Made by a program: the position numbers and the translations under genes. The notes below the pieces were generated by a model that searched no databases, was not told the origin of the DNA, and was given only the letters and a program-made list of their open reading frames with translations. A stretch of 64,000 bases of DNA from Datisca glomerata (taxonomy: Eukaryota > Streptophyta > Magnoliopsida > Cucurbitales > Datiscaceae), in NCBI GenBank assembly GCA_003255025.1, contig QANY01004982.1, positions 682,591 through 746,590 on the forward strand, read 5' to 3'. Below, in pieces: positions 1-10,584 of this stretch. Every line of letters starts with the position of its first letter. Position 1 is the first letter of the stretch.

Positions 1-379
1 TCTTGTCTCTTCAAAATTAAGATTCAGAAAACCCTAATCCCCAAATTGCTTCATCTCTGATATTTTCGGTCTGTTCTCTTCTTTGATTTTAAGCTCTAAT
101 TCTTCGTGAATCATGATTGTTCATTGTTGAAGCCTCGCTCTTTGGTCTGGTAAGTTCTTCTGTTCTTAGTGATTCTCCATTGTTGAAGCTCGCTCTCTGA
201 ATCTCTGATCTCTGGTCTGTTCTGTTTATAGATAATTTATTTCTTCTGTTTCTTTATCTGTAATTATCTATGTCTGATTCTCCATTGTTGAAGCGTAAAC
301 TTTTTTTTCCATTGTTTGGATTGTAGAAATTATAATTCAGTCTCTGATGTATAACATCTTACAGTCTTGGCCTCGGAAT
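1..379 (+). promoter_or_regulatory. Orphan 5'-UTR-like leader with telo-box
   Basis: Pyrimidine-rich sequence with a telo-box (AAACCCTAA, 29-37), an element typical of promoters and leaders of plant ribosomal and other growth-related genes. A plausible splice donor (CTG|GTAAGT) lies near 149. The phrase CATTGTTGAAGC recurs near 124, 178 and 283. No start codon with a useful reading frame follows, and at about 380 the segmental duplication begins. I infer the first non-coding exon and intron start of a housekeeping gene cut off at the duplication edge. It could equally be an unrelated CT-rich leader. Confidence 0.35.
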
Positions 380-959
380 CAAAATATGATTCTCCTTTCC
401 ATAATCCATACACTCAGTTGTAATGAAATAATAGCTGATGAGTATATCTTATGTGTTATAATAGAAAGAACATGTATTGATCGATATATTTCTCGAAAAA
501 AATGAAAAGTAAATGAAAGACATAAATATAAATCATAAATCAATTATGAGCACGTTTAATAAATTTTTGGATTGAATATTTAAATTTAGATTTGGATTGA
601 ACATATAGATATATGATTTGTATTATTGTTTTTACTATAAATTTAGATTATGTTGGATTAGATAATTTAGATTATGTTAGATTAGATAAGTTTACTATAA
701 TATTTTTTAATCAACAAATTGTTGGTTTGACTAATGACATAAAATGAGTATTTTTGACTTTACAGATTTTATCAATAATTGAATTTAAATTATAGTCTCT
801 CATTTTTAATTAGATTATAAATAATCCATGAATACTTATATTTCAAATCCAAAAATGTTATGGGTATCATATAAATTTATAATTTTTTTTAAGTAAACAA
901 CAGATTGGTTTACAAACGTGAGATAAGTTTTCTCACCGTCTTGCTTAGAAAATCATAAA
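380..959. other. AT-rich non-coding edge of unit A
   Basis: No gene is visible. Short internal repeats of the type 'ttagattatgttggattag' occur around 640-690. The same sequence, with small changes, is present at 26,455-27,010, so this block lies inside the duplication. It precedes the LINE leader and may be partly LINE 5' flank. Confidence 0.5.
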
Positions 960-1338
960 GAAGAAACTGGGAATAGAATAGAAGACCCATGAACAGAGAC
1001 CCGAAGACCCAACGACGTGACCCGCACAACTCTCTTCACGATCTCTTTTCGCGATTCCCCTTAGTGTCGCCGACGACGCCATAGTCGACTGGGGAGGATG
1101 GATTCTGTTCACCTTGAGCTTGGAGGAGAGGATGGAGAAGCTGAGATCTAGGAAGAAGCTTTGTTTGGTGATGGAGATTCAAACCTAGGCATTTCCAAAT
1201 CGCCTGCAAGAATGAAAGCAGTGCTACTGAATCTCACTTAGAATTTTGGGTGGTATTTCTGCAGCTAGGGGCAGTGGCAGTCGCGCTCGATTAAACAAGC
1301 TCAGGTGAGGAATTTTTTTTAGAAGTTTTGATCATAAC

Positions 1339-1866
1339 ATGTGTTGCCTTGTTGAAACTAAAGTTAGGAGGAAAAATGCTCTGAAGGTATTTTATAGGTT
1401 TAATTATTGGTCTTTAATTAATAATTATCCTTCTTCGTCTGGTGGTATACTTTGGATAATGTGGAAATCTTCTGTTATGAAAATACATGTTAATAACTGT
1501 TCTGATCAAGTTATTAATTGTAAGGTGGAGTCTCCTATGAGCTCTTTCTTAATTTCAGTTGTGTATGCTTCTAATGATTCTGTTGATAGAATGTCTCTAT
1601 GGATTGATTTGAGGTCTTTTGCTGGTGATGTTGCTAATAGACCTTGGTTGTTGGCTGGTGATTTTAATGTAGTAAGGAGGTTGAGTGAAAAATTGGGAGG
1701 CCTTAATGTTTGGACTGAGGGTATAAGGGATTTTGATGATTGTCTGAATTGCATTAGTGTGGATGATTTCCCTCTCTTGGACTCTCTTATGACTGAATGG
1801 AATCAACAACCGGATAGATTGAGCATTATGTCGAAGCTTGATAGAATGATGGCTAATAGTGAGTGA
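1339..1866 (+). pseudogene. LINE ORF2 endonuclease domain
   Basis: Open stretch of 175 codons matching the exonuclease-endonuclease-phosphatase (APE-like) domain that nicks target DNA for LINE insertion. The typical 'PWLLAGDFNVVR' block with the catalytic Asp-Asn pair lies near residues 102-113, followed by SEKLGG and, near the end, KLDRMMAN, as in plant L1 elements. The N-terminus is truncated relative to the family (the usual WNxRG start is missing), and a stop follows the KLDR block. The frame then shifts into downstream remains. The unit B counterpart (27,515-27,936) is frameshifted and reads GVFN instead of GDFN. Confidence 0.8.
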
Positions 1867-2384
1867 ATGGAGGTGTATTCCCATACTGCTGTCCATTTGC
1901 TAAAAACATGAATTTCTTAGCATTCTCCTGTGATTGTAAAGTTGGCTTCTTATACTGTCAGGCTAAAACGTGTTTAGATTCTTTAATTTCTAGCGTGATA
2001 GGCCTGAGTTTCTTACTGATGTGGAGAATGCTTGGAATATTGATGTTTCTAGGGTGGCTATGTATAGACTTTGCAGGAAGTTAAAGGCAGTGAAACATGC
2101 TCTGAGGGGTTTGAATAGAGATGTTTCCAGCTGGCTGTTCAGGTTCAGGAAGCTTGAGTTAGGCTTGATGATGCCCAATCTGCTTTTCAGATGAACCCTT
2201 CTAATGTTAATTTGCAGATTCAAGAAAAACAATTCCATGAGCAGTGGAATGGAGTTCTGCCGGGGAGAGGCTTTTAAAGCAGAAATCGAGAATTGAATAG
2301 TTAAATCTAGGGGACCGAAATTCAGCTTTCTTTTTTAAAGTGTTTATACTACCACTTTTTCTATCAAAATTAATGGAGTGTTGT

Positions 2385-3125
2385 AAGGCTTTTTTTAAGG
2401 GTGCTAAAGGGCTTAGACAAGGTGACCCCATATCGCCATATATCTTTGTCCATGTGATGGAGGCATTGATTGGCATTGTGAGAAAAGTCTCTACTATTCA
2501 TGATTTCTCTTTTCACTAGAGATGTAAGGAGATGAGAATAGTAAACTTTTACTTTGCATCAAGATCTGTTTCTTTTCTCTAAGGGTAATATTAATTCTGT
2601 GAAACGGATTTTGGAAGGCCTGAGTTTATTTTCCTACATGTTTGGTTTGTATCCTAATTGTGGGAAAAGTCAATTTTTTTTGTTCTAGGCTGGATGATTA
2701 TATAAAGGGTATGTTGGCTGGTCTTACGGGTTTTCAGGAGAGGATTTTCCCCATCTGATATTTGGGAGTCCCTTTAATATCTTCAAAGTTGTCCAAGGGT
2801 CATCGTGATGTGCTAATTGACAAAATTATTACTTGTATCATATCCTGGGAAAATCGGTGCCTCACATTTGCAGGGAGGTTGTAATTAGTAAAATCTGTTT
2901 TGATATCTATTCAAAAAAATTAGGCCAACATGTTTATTCTCCCTCAGAGTGTTGTTAAAGGTGTTGAGGCCGTCATTAGAAACTTCCTATGGTCGAGAGC
3001 TAATGAGGTACACTCTAAAGCCTAGGCTGCTTGCGTTGATCTTTGTCAACCTTTGGAGTGTGGTGGTCTGGGTGTTCGTAATTTGCAGGTTTAGAATAAA
3101 GCTGCTATTGTAAAACATATTTGGT
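2385..3125 (+). pseudogene. LINE reverse transcriptase remains
   Basis: Translation in shifting frames gives GLRQGDPISPYIF (about 2,408-2,446), a hallmark RT block of plant LINEs. Then follow SVKRILEGLSLFS, NCGKSQFF, and a block resembling RYLGVPLISSKLS...VLIDKI (2,755-2,830). The F/YADD catalytic motif expected near 2,545 is destroyed (it reads roughly YFASRS). SVVKGVEAVIRNFLW follows near 2,948. All of this is inside the LINE and none is translatable as one protein. Confidence 0.75.
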
Positions 3126-3130
3126 TCTTG

Positions 3131-3476
3131 ATTTCTAGAACCACTGATTGTTTGTAGATAGCTTGGTGCAGGTAATATCATATTAAGGAACATTCTTTCT
3201 TTACTGTAAAGAGTGTTCTAACCCTTGATCCTGGAAAAAATTTACAAAGATTTATGAGTTTATGATGACAAGATGCAAAGTCATAATCACGAAAGATGAC
3301 AAAATTTCTAGAACCACTGATTGTTTGTAGATAGCTTGGTGCAGGTAATATCATATTAAGGAACATTCTTTCTTTACTGTAAAGAGTGTTCTAACCCTTC
3401 TTGATCCTGGAAAAAATTTACAAAGATTTATGAGTTTATGATGACAAGATGCAAAGTCATAATCAGGAATGATGAC
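3131..3476 (+). repeat. 173-bp tandem duplication inside LINE A
   Basis: The segment starting 'atttctagaaccactgatt' at 3,131 is repeated from 3,304, a 173-bp period. The two units are nearly identical, so the duplication is young. It is absent from the LINE copy in unit B. Confidence 0.85.
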
Positions 3477-3559
3477 GAATACCACTCATATCTTTTTTTA
3501 TCCTTGTCACCGACTTACGATTTTTCCAACTACAGTAGGAACATTACCTTTCAAACTGG

Positions 3560-4605
3560 CTGGAATTTATCGACTAACGTTAGTTGTATAGTTCAATATG
3601 ATATGTGGTGTTGGCCCAATAGGAATTTTGTCATCTTTCGAGATCTGAAGCCAGTGGTATGCCCCTCTATTGTGTATGATATTGATGATGTGTGACTTTG
3701 GTCCGAAGCAAAAGATGGAAAATTCTTTGTTTCTAGTGCTTATGCGGCCCTTTTGGGTTCCCCTCCCCCTGCTGTTTTTTGGTGTAATTTAGTATGGTTT
3801 TCAGGGTGTATCCTGAATTTGTGACTCTGCAGGTTAGAAAGCAGACCCAAAAAGCTTTCGAAGAAAAAATGAATTACATTTATTAGATTGAGAATAAATA
3901 TAACATCACACCACCCGCTATAATGAAGTTAGGAGATTTCTGGCAGTCTTGGGAGGACTCTAGGCAAGTGGTTGCTGGTCTAGGAGGGGCTTAAAAAATA
4001 TTAGGGCTTTTCTGCGAGTCTCGTCTAGTCCTCCTATTAGGAGCAGACTAATTAATACAGTGTGGGTGGGACTATCTAGTCCCATCGTTTTGATTAATAC
4101 AAGGTGAATTTCAAGTCAAATGCTGGAGAGTATGAGAATAATACTGTCAAGTCATTTAATATTGTCCAGTCCTGACAATCAAACAAGGTCAAAGAGAATG
4201 TCCTTAAATGAAATATATTTATTTTATGTTGATGTGGTGGAAAATGTTGATAATTTATTTTGTTGTTGTTCGCCCTTCAACGGATTTGGAGGATTCTTTT
4301 GAGTAAGCTAGAGTTACAGTTTGTTCCTAGAAGTGGGAAGAATTTGCTGATTCAGTTTAAGCTTCAGAACAAAGGTTAGAGCCTGAGATGGTTGTTACTC
4401 AAACTTTCCTTTAATTCATTTGTCTATTTTGTAAAGTTTGAAAGGAATTATAGTTTTGATGGGGTCATATGGGATAGTGATACTATTTTGCTTCGTATAG
4501 TTCAAACTATTAAGAAAAAGTTGCGGCATATTAAATTTCTTAAAACTGATTTGAATGCTAGATTATAGGTTTTATGGGGCTTAAATGAGGACATTTTTGT
4601 TTAGT
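3560..4605 (+). pseudogene. LINE zinc-binding RVT domain and C-terminal tail
   Basis: Fragments in different frames give WPNRNFVIFRDLKPVVCPS (about 3,610-3,670), then LWSEAKDGKFFVSSAYAALL (about 3,700-3,750). After a non-coding interruption come FYVDVVENVDNLFCCCSP (about 4,222-4,275) and FNSFVYFVKFERNYSF (about 4,410-4,460). These match the zf-RVT region and tail of plant L1 ORF2. The interruption at about 3,870-4,195 is shared with unit B, so it predates the duplication. Confidence 0.65.
3870..4195. repeat. Non-coding insert in LINE with palindrome
   Basis: This block interrupts the LINE coding remains in both units (B: about 31,375-31,705). It contains a near-perfect palindrome, tgggactatctagtccca, at 4,067-4,084, and other stem-forming words such as 'cctcctattaggag'. 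It could be an old small DNA transposon (MITE) or simply divergent LINE sequence; I see no clear terminal repeats. Confidence 0.3.
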
Positions 4606-4658
4606 TCTCGAGTGGGTATTTGAAGTCAGGTTTGTTGGTTTTGCAAGTTTTTTTTCTT

Positions 4659-4728
4659 GTGCAGTTGGTTTTATTTATGCCTAGGATATGCCAGTGCAGT
4701 TGGTTTTATTTATGCCTAGGATATGCCA
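4659..4728 (+). repeat. 35-bp tandem duplication at LINE 3' end
   Basis: Two exact 35-bp units, each beginning gtgcagttgg and ending tatgcca, at 4,659-4,693 and 4,694-4,728. Unit B has a single divergent copy (about 32,190-32,222). Confidence 0.9.
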
Positions 4729-4770
4729 CTTGTATATTGAAGATCATTACATCTACACTTGAGTTATTTA

Positions 4771-5344
4771 TTGTTAATATTCTAAAACTCCGTACACTTT
4801 AACTCAAAATCATTAACTCCCTAAATTTTAACTTTCTTCCTTAATGGTCATTAGCGTTTCTCCATCTATCAAAAAATACTTCTGATCGTTAAATGCTTGT
4901 TAAATCGACACATGCATAATACATGTCAATTTATTTTTTTTAATTTTACCTATATCTTCAACCTTGTAAGCAATCTCATACACAATGCCAAAGATGACTA
5001 CAATTGTCCTCCAAAGAACAATTACGAATGAAGAATTAGGGTGAAAGACAGATAATTATATTCCAAAAACCCTTCAATTCTTAACTCACTCTCTTCTTTA
5101 GTTCTTTCAGATATAAACCAATTTCCATCATCATAATTACATAAATTAATCATGAACATGAAGAACTATGGAACAACATAATCTTCTGCTACAAAATGAA
5201 ATGGGAACAACTAAGGCACTAAATCAGAAAAACTAAAATCGGGAACAACTAAGCATGAAATCTTAAATGTCTCTTATCTTCTTAGACTTAGAAATCACAC
5301 ATAAATTATCAATTTTGGCTGATAATTTAACTCACATTCAACTC
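4771..5344. other. Intergenic, no gene seen
   Basis: AT-rich DNA between the LINE and the first copia LTR. No coding or structural feature is recognisable. The corresponding interval in unit B (32,241-32,960) is not similar. Confidence 0.5.
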
Positions 5345-5724
5345 TGTTGAAGCCATTAGTAAATCTCCCAACACGCTTCATACCATCTTAGCTTCATAAA
5401 AGCTCTTACTTCTCTTTAACTTCCAGAAGCAATTTTCATGCATGAAACCATGAAGTAAACCTACGTGCACGACAACTAATCTAAGCTTGCTACGCAAAGG
5501 AGTCGTCTTTCAACGGTTAGCCACATCACTCTCTCATTTATCCACCTCACTTCGCAACTCATCAAACTGTAACTTTCCAAGAAGTGATTCCAAAAGCTCT
5601 AACAGACTAGCCGGGTAAGGCTCATTGATTGGCCATGAAAAAAAAGGAATATTATAGTTTATATGATTGGCAATGGTTGTAACTACTTAGATTCTTTGAC
5701 TATTCATTTTTTTATTCTTATCAA

Positions 5725-7372
5725 GGGAGCTCAACATTGTCAACCTCTATTTTGCTGATGACCTTATTTTCTAAAACTGCAAGGTTTATTCTCTCAAGTT
5801 GATTAAGGAATGTCTTGAGTTGTTTCACTTTATGTCTGGCCTAAATCCAAACCTTTCTAAAAGCCAGGTTTTCTTCTGAGGGGTTTCTGAGCACCTGAAG
5901 CTTCAGTGTCTTGAGTTACTGGGCTTTTAGTGTGGGCAATTCCTTGTTAGGTACCTTGGTGTGCCTCTGGTGTATACTAAAGTGGGAAAGAATGATTGTG
6001 CCACATTGCTTGACAGGATTGCCTACAGAATCAAGGCTTGGGGAGCCAAGAACCTTTCCTTTGTTTACAGGCTACAGCTTATCCAGTCTGTGCTTATGGT
6101 TAACCAGTGGTTTTGGGCTGGTCTTTCTGTTCTGCCTAAGAGGGTTCTTAGGGACATCCATTCCATCTTCAGCAAGTACCTATGGTCAGGTAACTCTATG
6201 AGGCACACTTGTTCTAAAGTTAGTTGGATGGATGTTTGTCAGCCTAAGGAGAGTGTGGGCTGGGGGTTAAGGACTTGGTCACTTGGATACAGTTGCCACT
6301 ACCAAAAACTTATGATATCTCATCATTAAATCCATTGGCTCCCTTTAGAGGAAATGGTGTTACACTCACCTTATAAAGATCTTTATAAGGGTGCCTACTG
6401 ACTGCACTTGGGTCCGGAGAAAGCTCCTCAAGGTTAGGGATTGGCATATTGATTGACGTTATGCTAGGATTGGGGATGGCTCGCATACCTCCCTCTTAGG
6501 TGATCCTTGGCACAATCTTGGTGTCTTGCTGAGTAGATTTGGGAGGAGCCTGACCCCCCTTGACACTAGCCGGGGTGTGGACACTAGGATGAGTATGGTT
6601 ATTAGGGATGGTAGCTGGCTCTACTTGTCACTAACTTTGCTATTCTGATCTCCATCAAGAAAGCTTCTACCAGCATGCCTCCCCTCTTAGAGCCTCTCAT
6701 GATGGCATGTTCTCTACTACCTCTGCTTACTGTTTGCTGAGACAAGATGCTCCTAAGGTTATCTAGGGTGCGTTTGTTTAGCTTTCTTGTAATATCCCAA
6801 AGGATAACTTCATTGGGTGTCTTTCTTGCAAAAACAAACACACCACAAAGGACAAGTTAGTTAAATGGGGCATCTCTATTGATTCTGAATGTATTATGTG
6901 TTGTAATTTTATTGAGTATAAAGACCATTTATTTTTTAATTATTCATGTTCTAGCTACGTTTGGTTAGCTATTACTTAAGCTTGTTATCTTAGCTTTAAT
7001 AATTCATTATGAGATCAAATGCTTGAGTGGCTAGCTACCAATACTTGGTAAAAGGATTTTAGGAGCCTCACTCTTAAGCTTGTTTTCAATTCCTTTATTT
7101 ACAACATCTGGGGTGAAAGGAACTCCAAGGGGAACGTTAAGGATAAAATTGGTTTTGTTAAGGTCATTGTTAACTCCATTAGAGATAAGCTTTAGAATCA
7201 ACACTCCATCCCTGACTCCCCCTCATTTTCTTGTTGCTAGTTGGGACCTTCCCCCTCATTTGCTTGGAAATCCAACTTGAGGATCTGTTTGGGTCTCTCC
7301 CAGAGTATGCTCCTTGTAGATTGTGTTTGGTTCTTTAATATATTTGGCATTTATCTAAAATAAATAAATCAA
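5725..7372 (+). mobile_element. 5'-truncated LINE nested in copia LTR
   Basis: Non-LTR element inserted in the LTR sequence 'cttatcaa'. It begins inside the RT catalytic region (YFADDLIF near 5,748), continues with the RT C-terminal part (RYLGVPLVYTKVGKND near 5,950-5,995) and WFWAGLSVLPKRV (about 6,112-6,150), and runs on to degenerate zf-RVT sequence. It ends in an AAATAAATAAAT tail near 7,358-7,369, as expected for a LINE 3' end. It is absent from unit B's LTR. It belongs to a family different from the LINE at 960-4,770. Confidence 0.8.
5740..6300 (+). pseudogene. Nested LINE RT fragment
   Basis: Translation with stops gives YFADDLIF (catalytic ADD retained), then KECLELFHFMSGLNPNLSKS and, after a frameshift, RYLGVPLVYTK. 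From about 5,961 the frame stays open for about 120 codons to 6,329, with AYRIKAWGAKNLSFVYRLQL, the RT-connection region of plant LINEs. It is cut at its N-terminus by the usual 5' truncation. Confidence 0.75.
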
Positions 7373-7491
7373 TGTATTGGGAGCATTCTTTCTATTGTAA
7401 TTTTGAAAGTTAGTGAAAAATTCTCAATATTGGGAGCATTCTTTCTATTTCTTCTTCTTCCCTACTCTGTTCATCCCTATTTTGTTTAACT

Positions 7492-7503
7492 TGGTATCAT
7501 AGC
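7492..7503 (+). other. Primer-binding site of copia 1
   Basis: TGGTATCATAGC directly downstream of the LTR matches, with one change, the standard TGGTATCAGAGC complementary to the 3' end of plant initiator tRNA-Met. Confidence 0.75.
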
Positions 7504-7541
7504 TAGAATCCACGGCCAATACCTTATGTACAAATGAAAAA

Positions 7542-8480
7542 GTGGCTACCAATCAAAGTGAAAATCCTACTGTCAATGTATCTCAACCCAATCAAGCTCA
7601 TAGCACTTCTAACTCGAGTAATGCAACTGTTCAAAATTTCCTTCTTAATCACTTGCCCTCCCTTCCCAATATGTTTCCCAATAAAATGATCACCATCTTT
7701 ATTCACCTAGATTGCAATAATTATGTTTTCTGGAAGTCTCAGATACTTTCTATTGATCGTGCATATAACTTAGAATAATACCTATATTGATTGATTCCTA
7801 TTCCTGAAGAGTTTGTCCAAAATCCCCTTTATGCCATCACAGTAACTACTAGATAGTGATCCCTACTGAAGCTCATTTTGTTATCAATCATGCATTCATC
7901 AACTGGCGAAGAAATGATCAACATTTAATGAGTTGGCTACTACCTTCCATTACTAAGGCCATGTTTGGCCATGTAGTCAGATGTCAAAGTTCCTATCATG
8001 TATGGAGAGCTTTAGAACAATTTTTTACTTCACAGCCTAAGGCACGAACATTACAACTCAAGTACCACCTCTAAACTGTCAAAAAGGGTGCCCTCAATAT
8101 TAATGACTATATTCTTAAAATGAAGTCAATACCAAATAGTTTATCTGCTAGTCAATAGTTAATAGAGAATTATGACTTACTACTCTACATCTTAGGAGGC
8201 TTGGGAAATGAGTATGACCCTATGTTGGTTCACTTAACCTCTAAATATGAATATGTCTCTCTTCAGGAAGCTTAGTTCATGCTTCAAAGCCATGAAATGA
8301 GGCTGGAGCAACTCAATAGTCCCTTGCTATCTGAAGTTCAAAATCTTGCTGCCCATGTTGCTAATTATAGCAGAAGTTCAAATGACAGATCTCAATCCCA
8401 AGAACTTTATGCTAGAGGCAATACCAATAATCATAGAGGTATAGGTAGAGGAAGAGGCATGAGCCCTACAAGACTAATGA
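7542..8480 (+). pseudogene. Copia 1 gag remains
   Basis: Pieces of a copia gag polyprotein. The first ends LDCNNYVFWKSQIL (7,708-7,750), the typical 'L...NY..W' gag start. A second (7,856-8,074) has SYHVWRALEQFFTSQPKARTLQLKYHL, the UBN2-type gag core. A third (8,279-8,470) has EVQNLAAHVANYSRSS followed by a Gly/Arg-rich RGIGRGRG tail where the zinc knuckle region normally starts. In-frame stops near 7,778 and 8,074 show it is dead. Confidence 0.8.
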
Positions 8481-8639
8481 GTCAAATTTGCATAAAACAA
8501 GCCACTATGCTTGCAGTTGCTACGACAGGTTTGATCATGAATTTCATCCATCTTAGCAGCAACATCAAGGCTCAAGTTCAACCTACAATCTACCCCCTAA
8601 ATCACCTGCTGCCTATATCACCTCACCTGCATCTTTAGA

Positions 8640-9930
8640 TGAAACCACCTCTAGGTTCATGGATAATGGGGCTAATTCTCATATCACCTGAGACTTGGCC
8701 AACCTCTCCATAAAAAATGATTATAAGGGTAAACAAAAGTTAGTTGTTGGGAATGGTGAGCTTTTATAGATATCTCATATCGGTAAAACTAGTATATCAA
8801 GTAACAATCTCATTGTTTCTCTAACCCTTGATGAGCTACTTTGTGTACCCGTCTGCACTAAAAACCTACTCAGTGTATCTCAATTAACTAAAACCAATCC
8901 TATTATAGTGGTTTTTGATTCATGCTATTTTTTGGTTAGGACAAGATTTAGAAGGAGGTTCTTCTACCGATTATCCTTAAGGATGGATTGTACCCCCTTC
9001 CTTTGCCATCTGCTTGCAAGCCTAATCATATTACAACATGTTCTTCAAAACCCTTTATTTCTATTATCTTATGTTTTAAAGTCTGTTTACTTTTTACTTT
9101 AAATCAAAAGAAAGGTGTTAACTTATGGCATTTAAGATTAAGACACCTCTCACATCCTATCTTAAGATTAGTATCGAGATATGTACCTTTTAATTCCTCT
9201 ACTATCAATGCAATGCAATTCTGCGATACTTGTTACTTGGAAAAATGCATCAATTTACTTTTCCATCTTCTCATACTACTGTTGCCAAACCATTTACTTA
9301 ATTCACTCTGACTTATGGGGTCCATCCCCTATATTTTCATATTCAGGTTATACGTACTATATTACATTTGTTGACTATTATACAAAATACACTTAGATTG
9401 TTCCCCTCAAACTCAAATCAGAGACTAAAAACACATTCATTCAATTTAACAACTACATTGAGAGGTTCTTTGAACAAAAGATTGAATGCCTCCAAACAGG
9501 TTGGGGAGGGGAGTACATGACTTAAACACATTGGCATTCTTTTTAGGCATTCTCGTCTACACACTCATCAACAAAATGGGCGTGTAGAAAGGAAGCATGG
9601 AGACATAATTGAAAAAGGTCTATCTTTATTTACACATAAACATATGCTTCTCTCATTTTGGTGGAATGCTTTCAATATTGCCACTTACCTTATCAACATG
9701 CTTCCTACACCTGTTTTGAATTCTAAATCACCACATCAGTTATATCATAAAATGCCAAATTACAACATGGTTTAAGCCTTTGGCTGCTCCTATTTTCTCT
9801 TCTTAAGACCTTATCATAAACACAAGTTTAACTTTCACACTAACAAGTGCATTTTTCTTGGTTATAGAAATTCTTATGAAGGATACAAATGACATAAACC
9901 CAAAACTAGTATAATTTATACTGTTAAAAA
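8640..9930 (+). pseudogene. Copia 1 protease and integrase remains
   Basis: Protease: FMDNGANSHIT near 8,656 (family D-S-G-A, here D-N-G-A) and KLVVGNGEL. The pre-integrase zinc region follows: LWHLRLRHLSHPILRL near 9,123 and CDTCYLEK near 9,220. Integrase core pieces are YYITFVDYYTKYT near 9,355 and HQQNGRVERKHGDIIEKG near 9,568-9,620, then FWWNAFNIATYLINMLPTP. Coding sequence stops at about 9,930, well before RT. Several in-frame stops are present. Confidence 0.8.
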
Positions 9931-9940
9931 TATTATAAGG

Positions 9941-10584
9941 GATTTTAGGATATTAACTTCTTGTTTTACAAAGTTGCTAATTTATTATGATTGAGAATAA
10001 AGCGAGTGGAACTCAAAACTTTATATATGGGCAGTACAATGGGTAATGAAGAATCAAACAATGGGGTTTGTCAACTTTGAAAATTTAACATATGGAGATA
10101 TTCGGCCATATGCATCAGTAATTAGAATCTCTCTCTCACTTTATTGAGTCCTATATATAGGGCGGGCTCCCTACTCTTTCTTCATCATCAAACCAAATTA
10201 AACTCACAAGGAACATCAGAAAGGACGAAATTAAAGTAAACAAATTATGTCATTCTAAGGAAGTAGACATGGCTTTGGCTCTTTTTCTTTTACTCCATAT
10301 ATTAATCAAACCAACTATAAGATGAGCCGAACCAATACCACTCTTGTATGCTTCTTTTAATTAGCCGCTTATGCATTGTTAGTTCGTGATCAAGGTTAAT
10401 TTTCTCTACTTAGTACTTAATCAAAATATTATTTAACCAATTTTTTTATTATGTTAGTAGTCTTTTATCTCAAGAGCTCAAGTTTTTGTGATTATTGACA
10501 GTTTACCAAATGCCAATAATTATAATTGTTATCACATATAAACATTTTTTAGTTGTTTTAAATACAAACTGTGAGAAGTAAGAT
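9941..10584 (+). promoter_or_regulatory. R block copy 1: TATA promoter-like segment
   Basis: A 640-bp segment also present at 11,875-12,560 and 36,261-36,990. It holds a CT-rich tract, the TATA-like CTATATATAG at 10,151-10,160, and a leader of about 110 bp. A short ORF follows (ATG at 10,269): MALALFLLLHILIKPTIR, then stop at 10,323. The other two copies give different short hydrophobic starts (MAWYWLWLFFFYSIY and MVRYWLWLFFF). I infer the promoter and the start of a signal-peptide-like coding exon of a gene whose body is not in the window. The copy is cut at its right end by the LTR at 10,585. Confidence 0.4.

Larger units (their letters stand above)
960..4770 (+). mobile_element. L1-type LINE, unit A copy (degenerate)
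   Basis: Non-LTR retrotransposon reading left to right. After a GC-richer leader (about 960-1,330) come an apurinic endonuclease domain (1,339-1,866), reverse transcriptase remains (about 2,385-3,125) and a zinc-binding RVT domain with a C-terminal tail (about 3,560-4,605). This is the normal order of plant L1 ORF2. It is full of stops and frameshifts, so it is not functional. Two internal tandem duplications (3,131-3,476 and 4,659-4,728) are absent from the copy at 27,050-32,240. Confidence 0.85.
5345..7490 (+). repeat. Copia 1 5' LTR, split by a LINE
   Basis: Starts TGTTGAAGCC at 5,345 and matches the 3' LTR at 34,820-35,323 in two pieces, 5,345-5,724 and about 7,373-7,490. The intervening 1.65 kb is a 5'-truncated LINE. 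The LTR end 'ttttgtttaac' is followed at once by the primer-binding site. Confidence 0.75.
5345..9940 (+). mobile_element. Copia element 1, unit A (5' half)
   Basis: Ty1/copia element reading left to right and truncated in integrase. It comprises a 5' LTR (5,345-7,490, interrupted by a LINE), a primer-binding site, gag, protease and integrase. It stops near 9,940, where block R1 begins, so RT, RNase H and the 3' LTR are missing. Unit B keeps the complementary half (32,970-35,323). Excluding the nested LINE, the 5' LTR is about 498 bp and the 3' LTR in B is 504 bp. Confidence 0.85.

Noticed and set aside
1506..1896. Minus-strand open frames across the endonuclease region
   Set aside because: Antisense shadows of the plus-strand LINE endonuclease.
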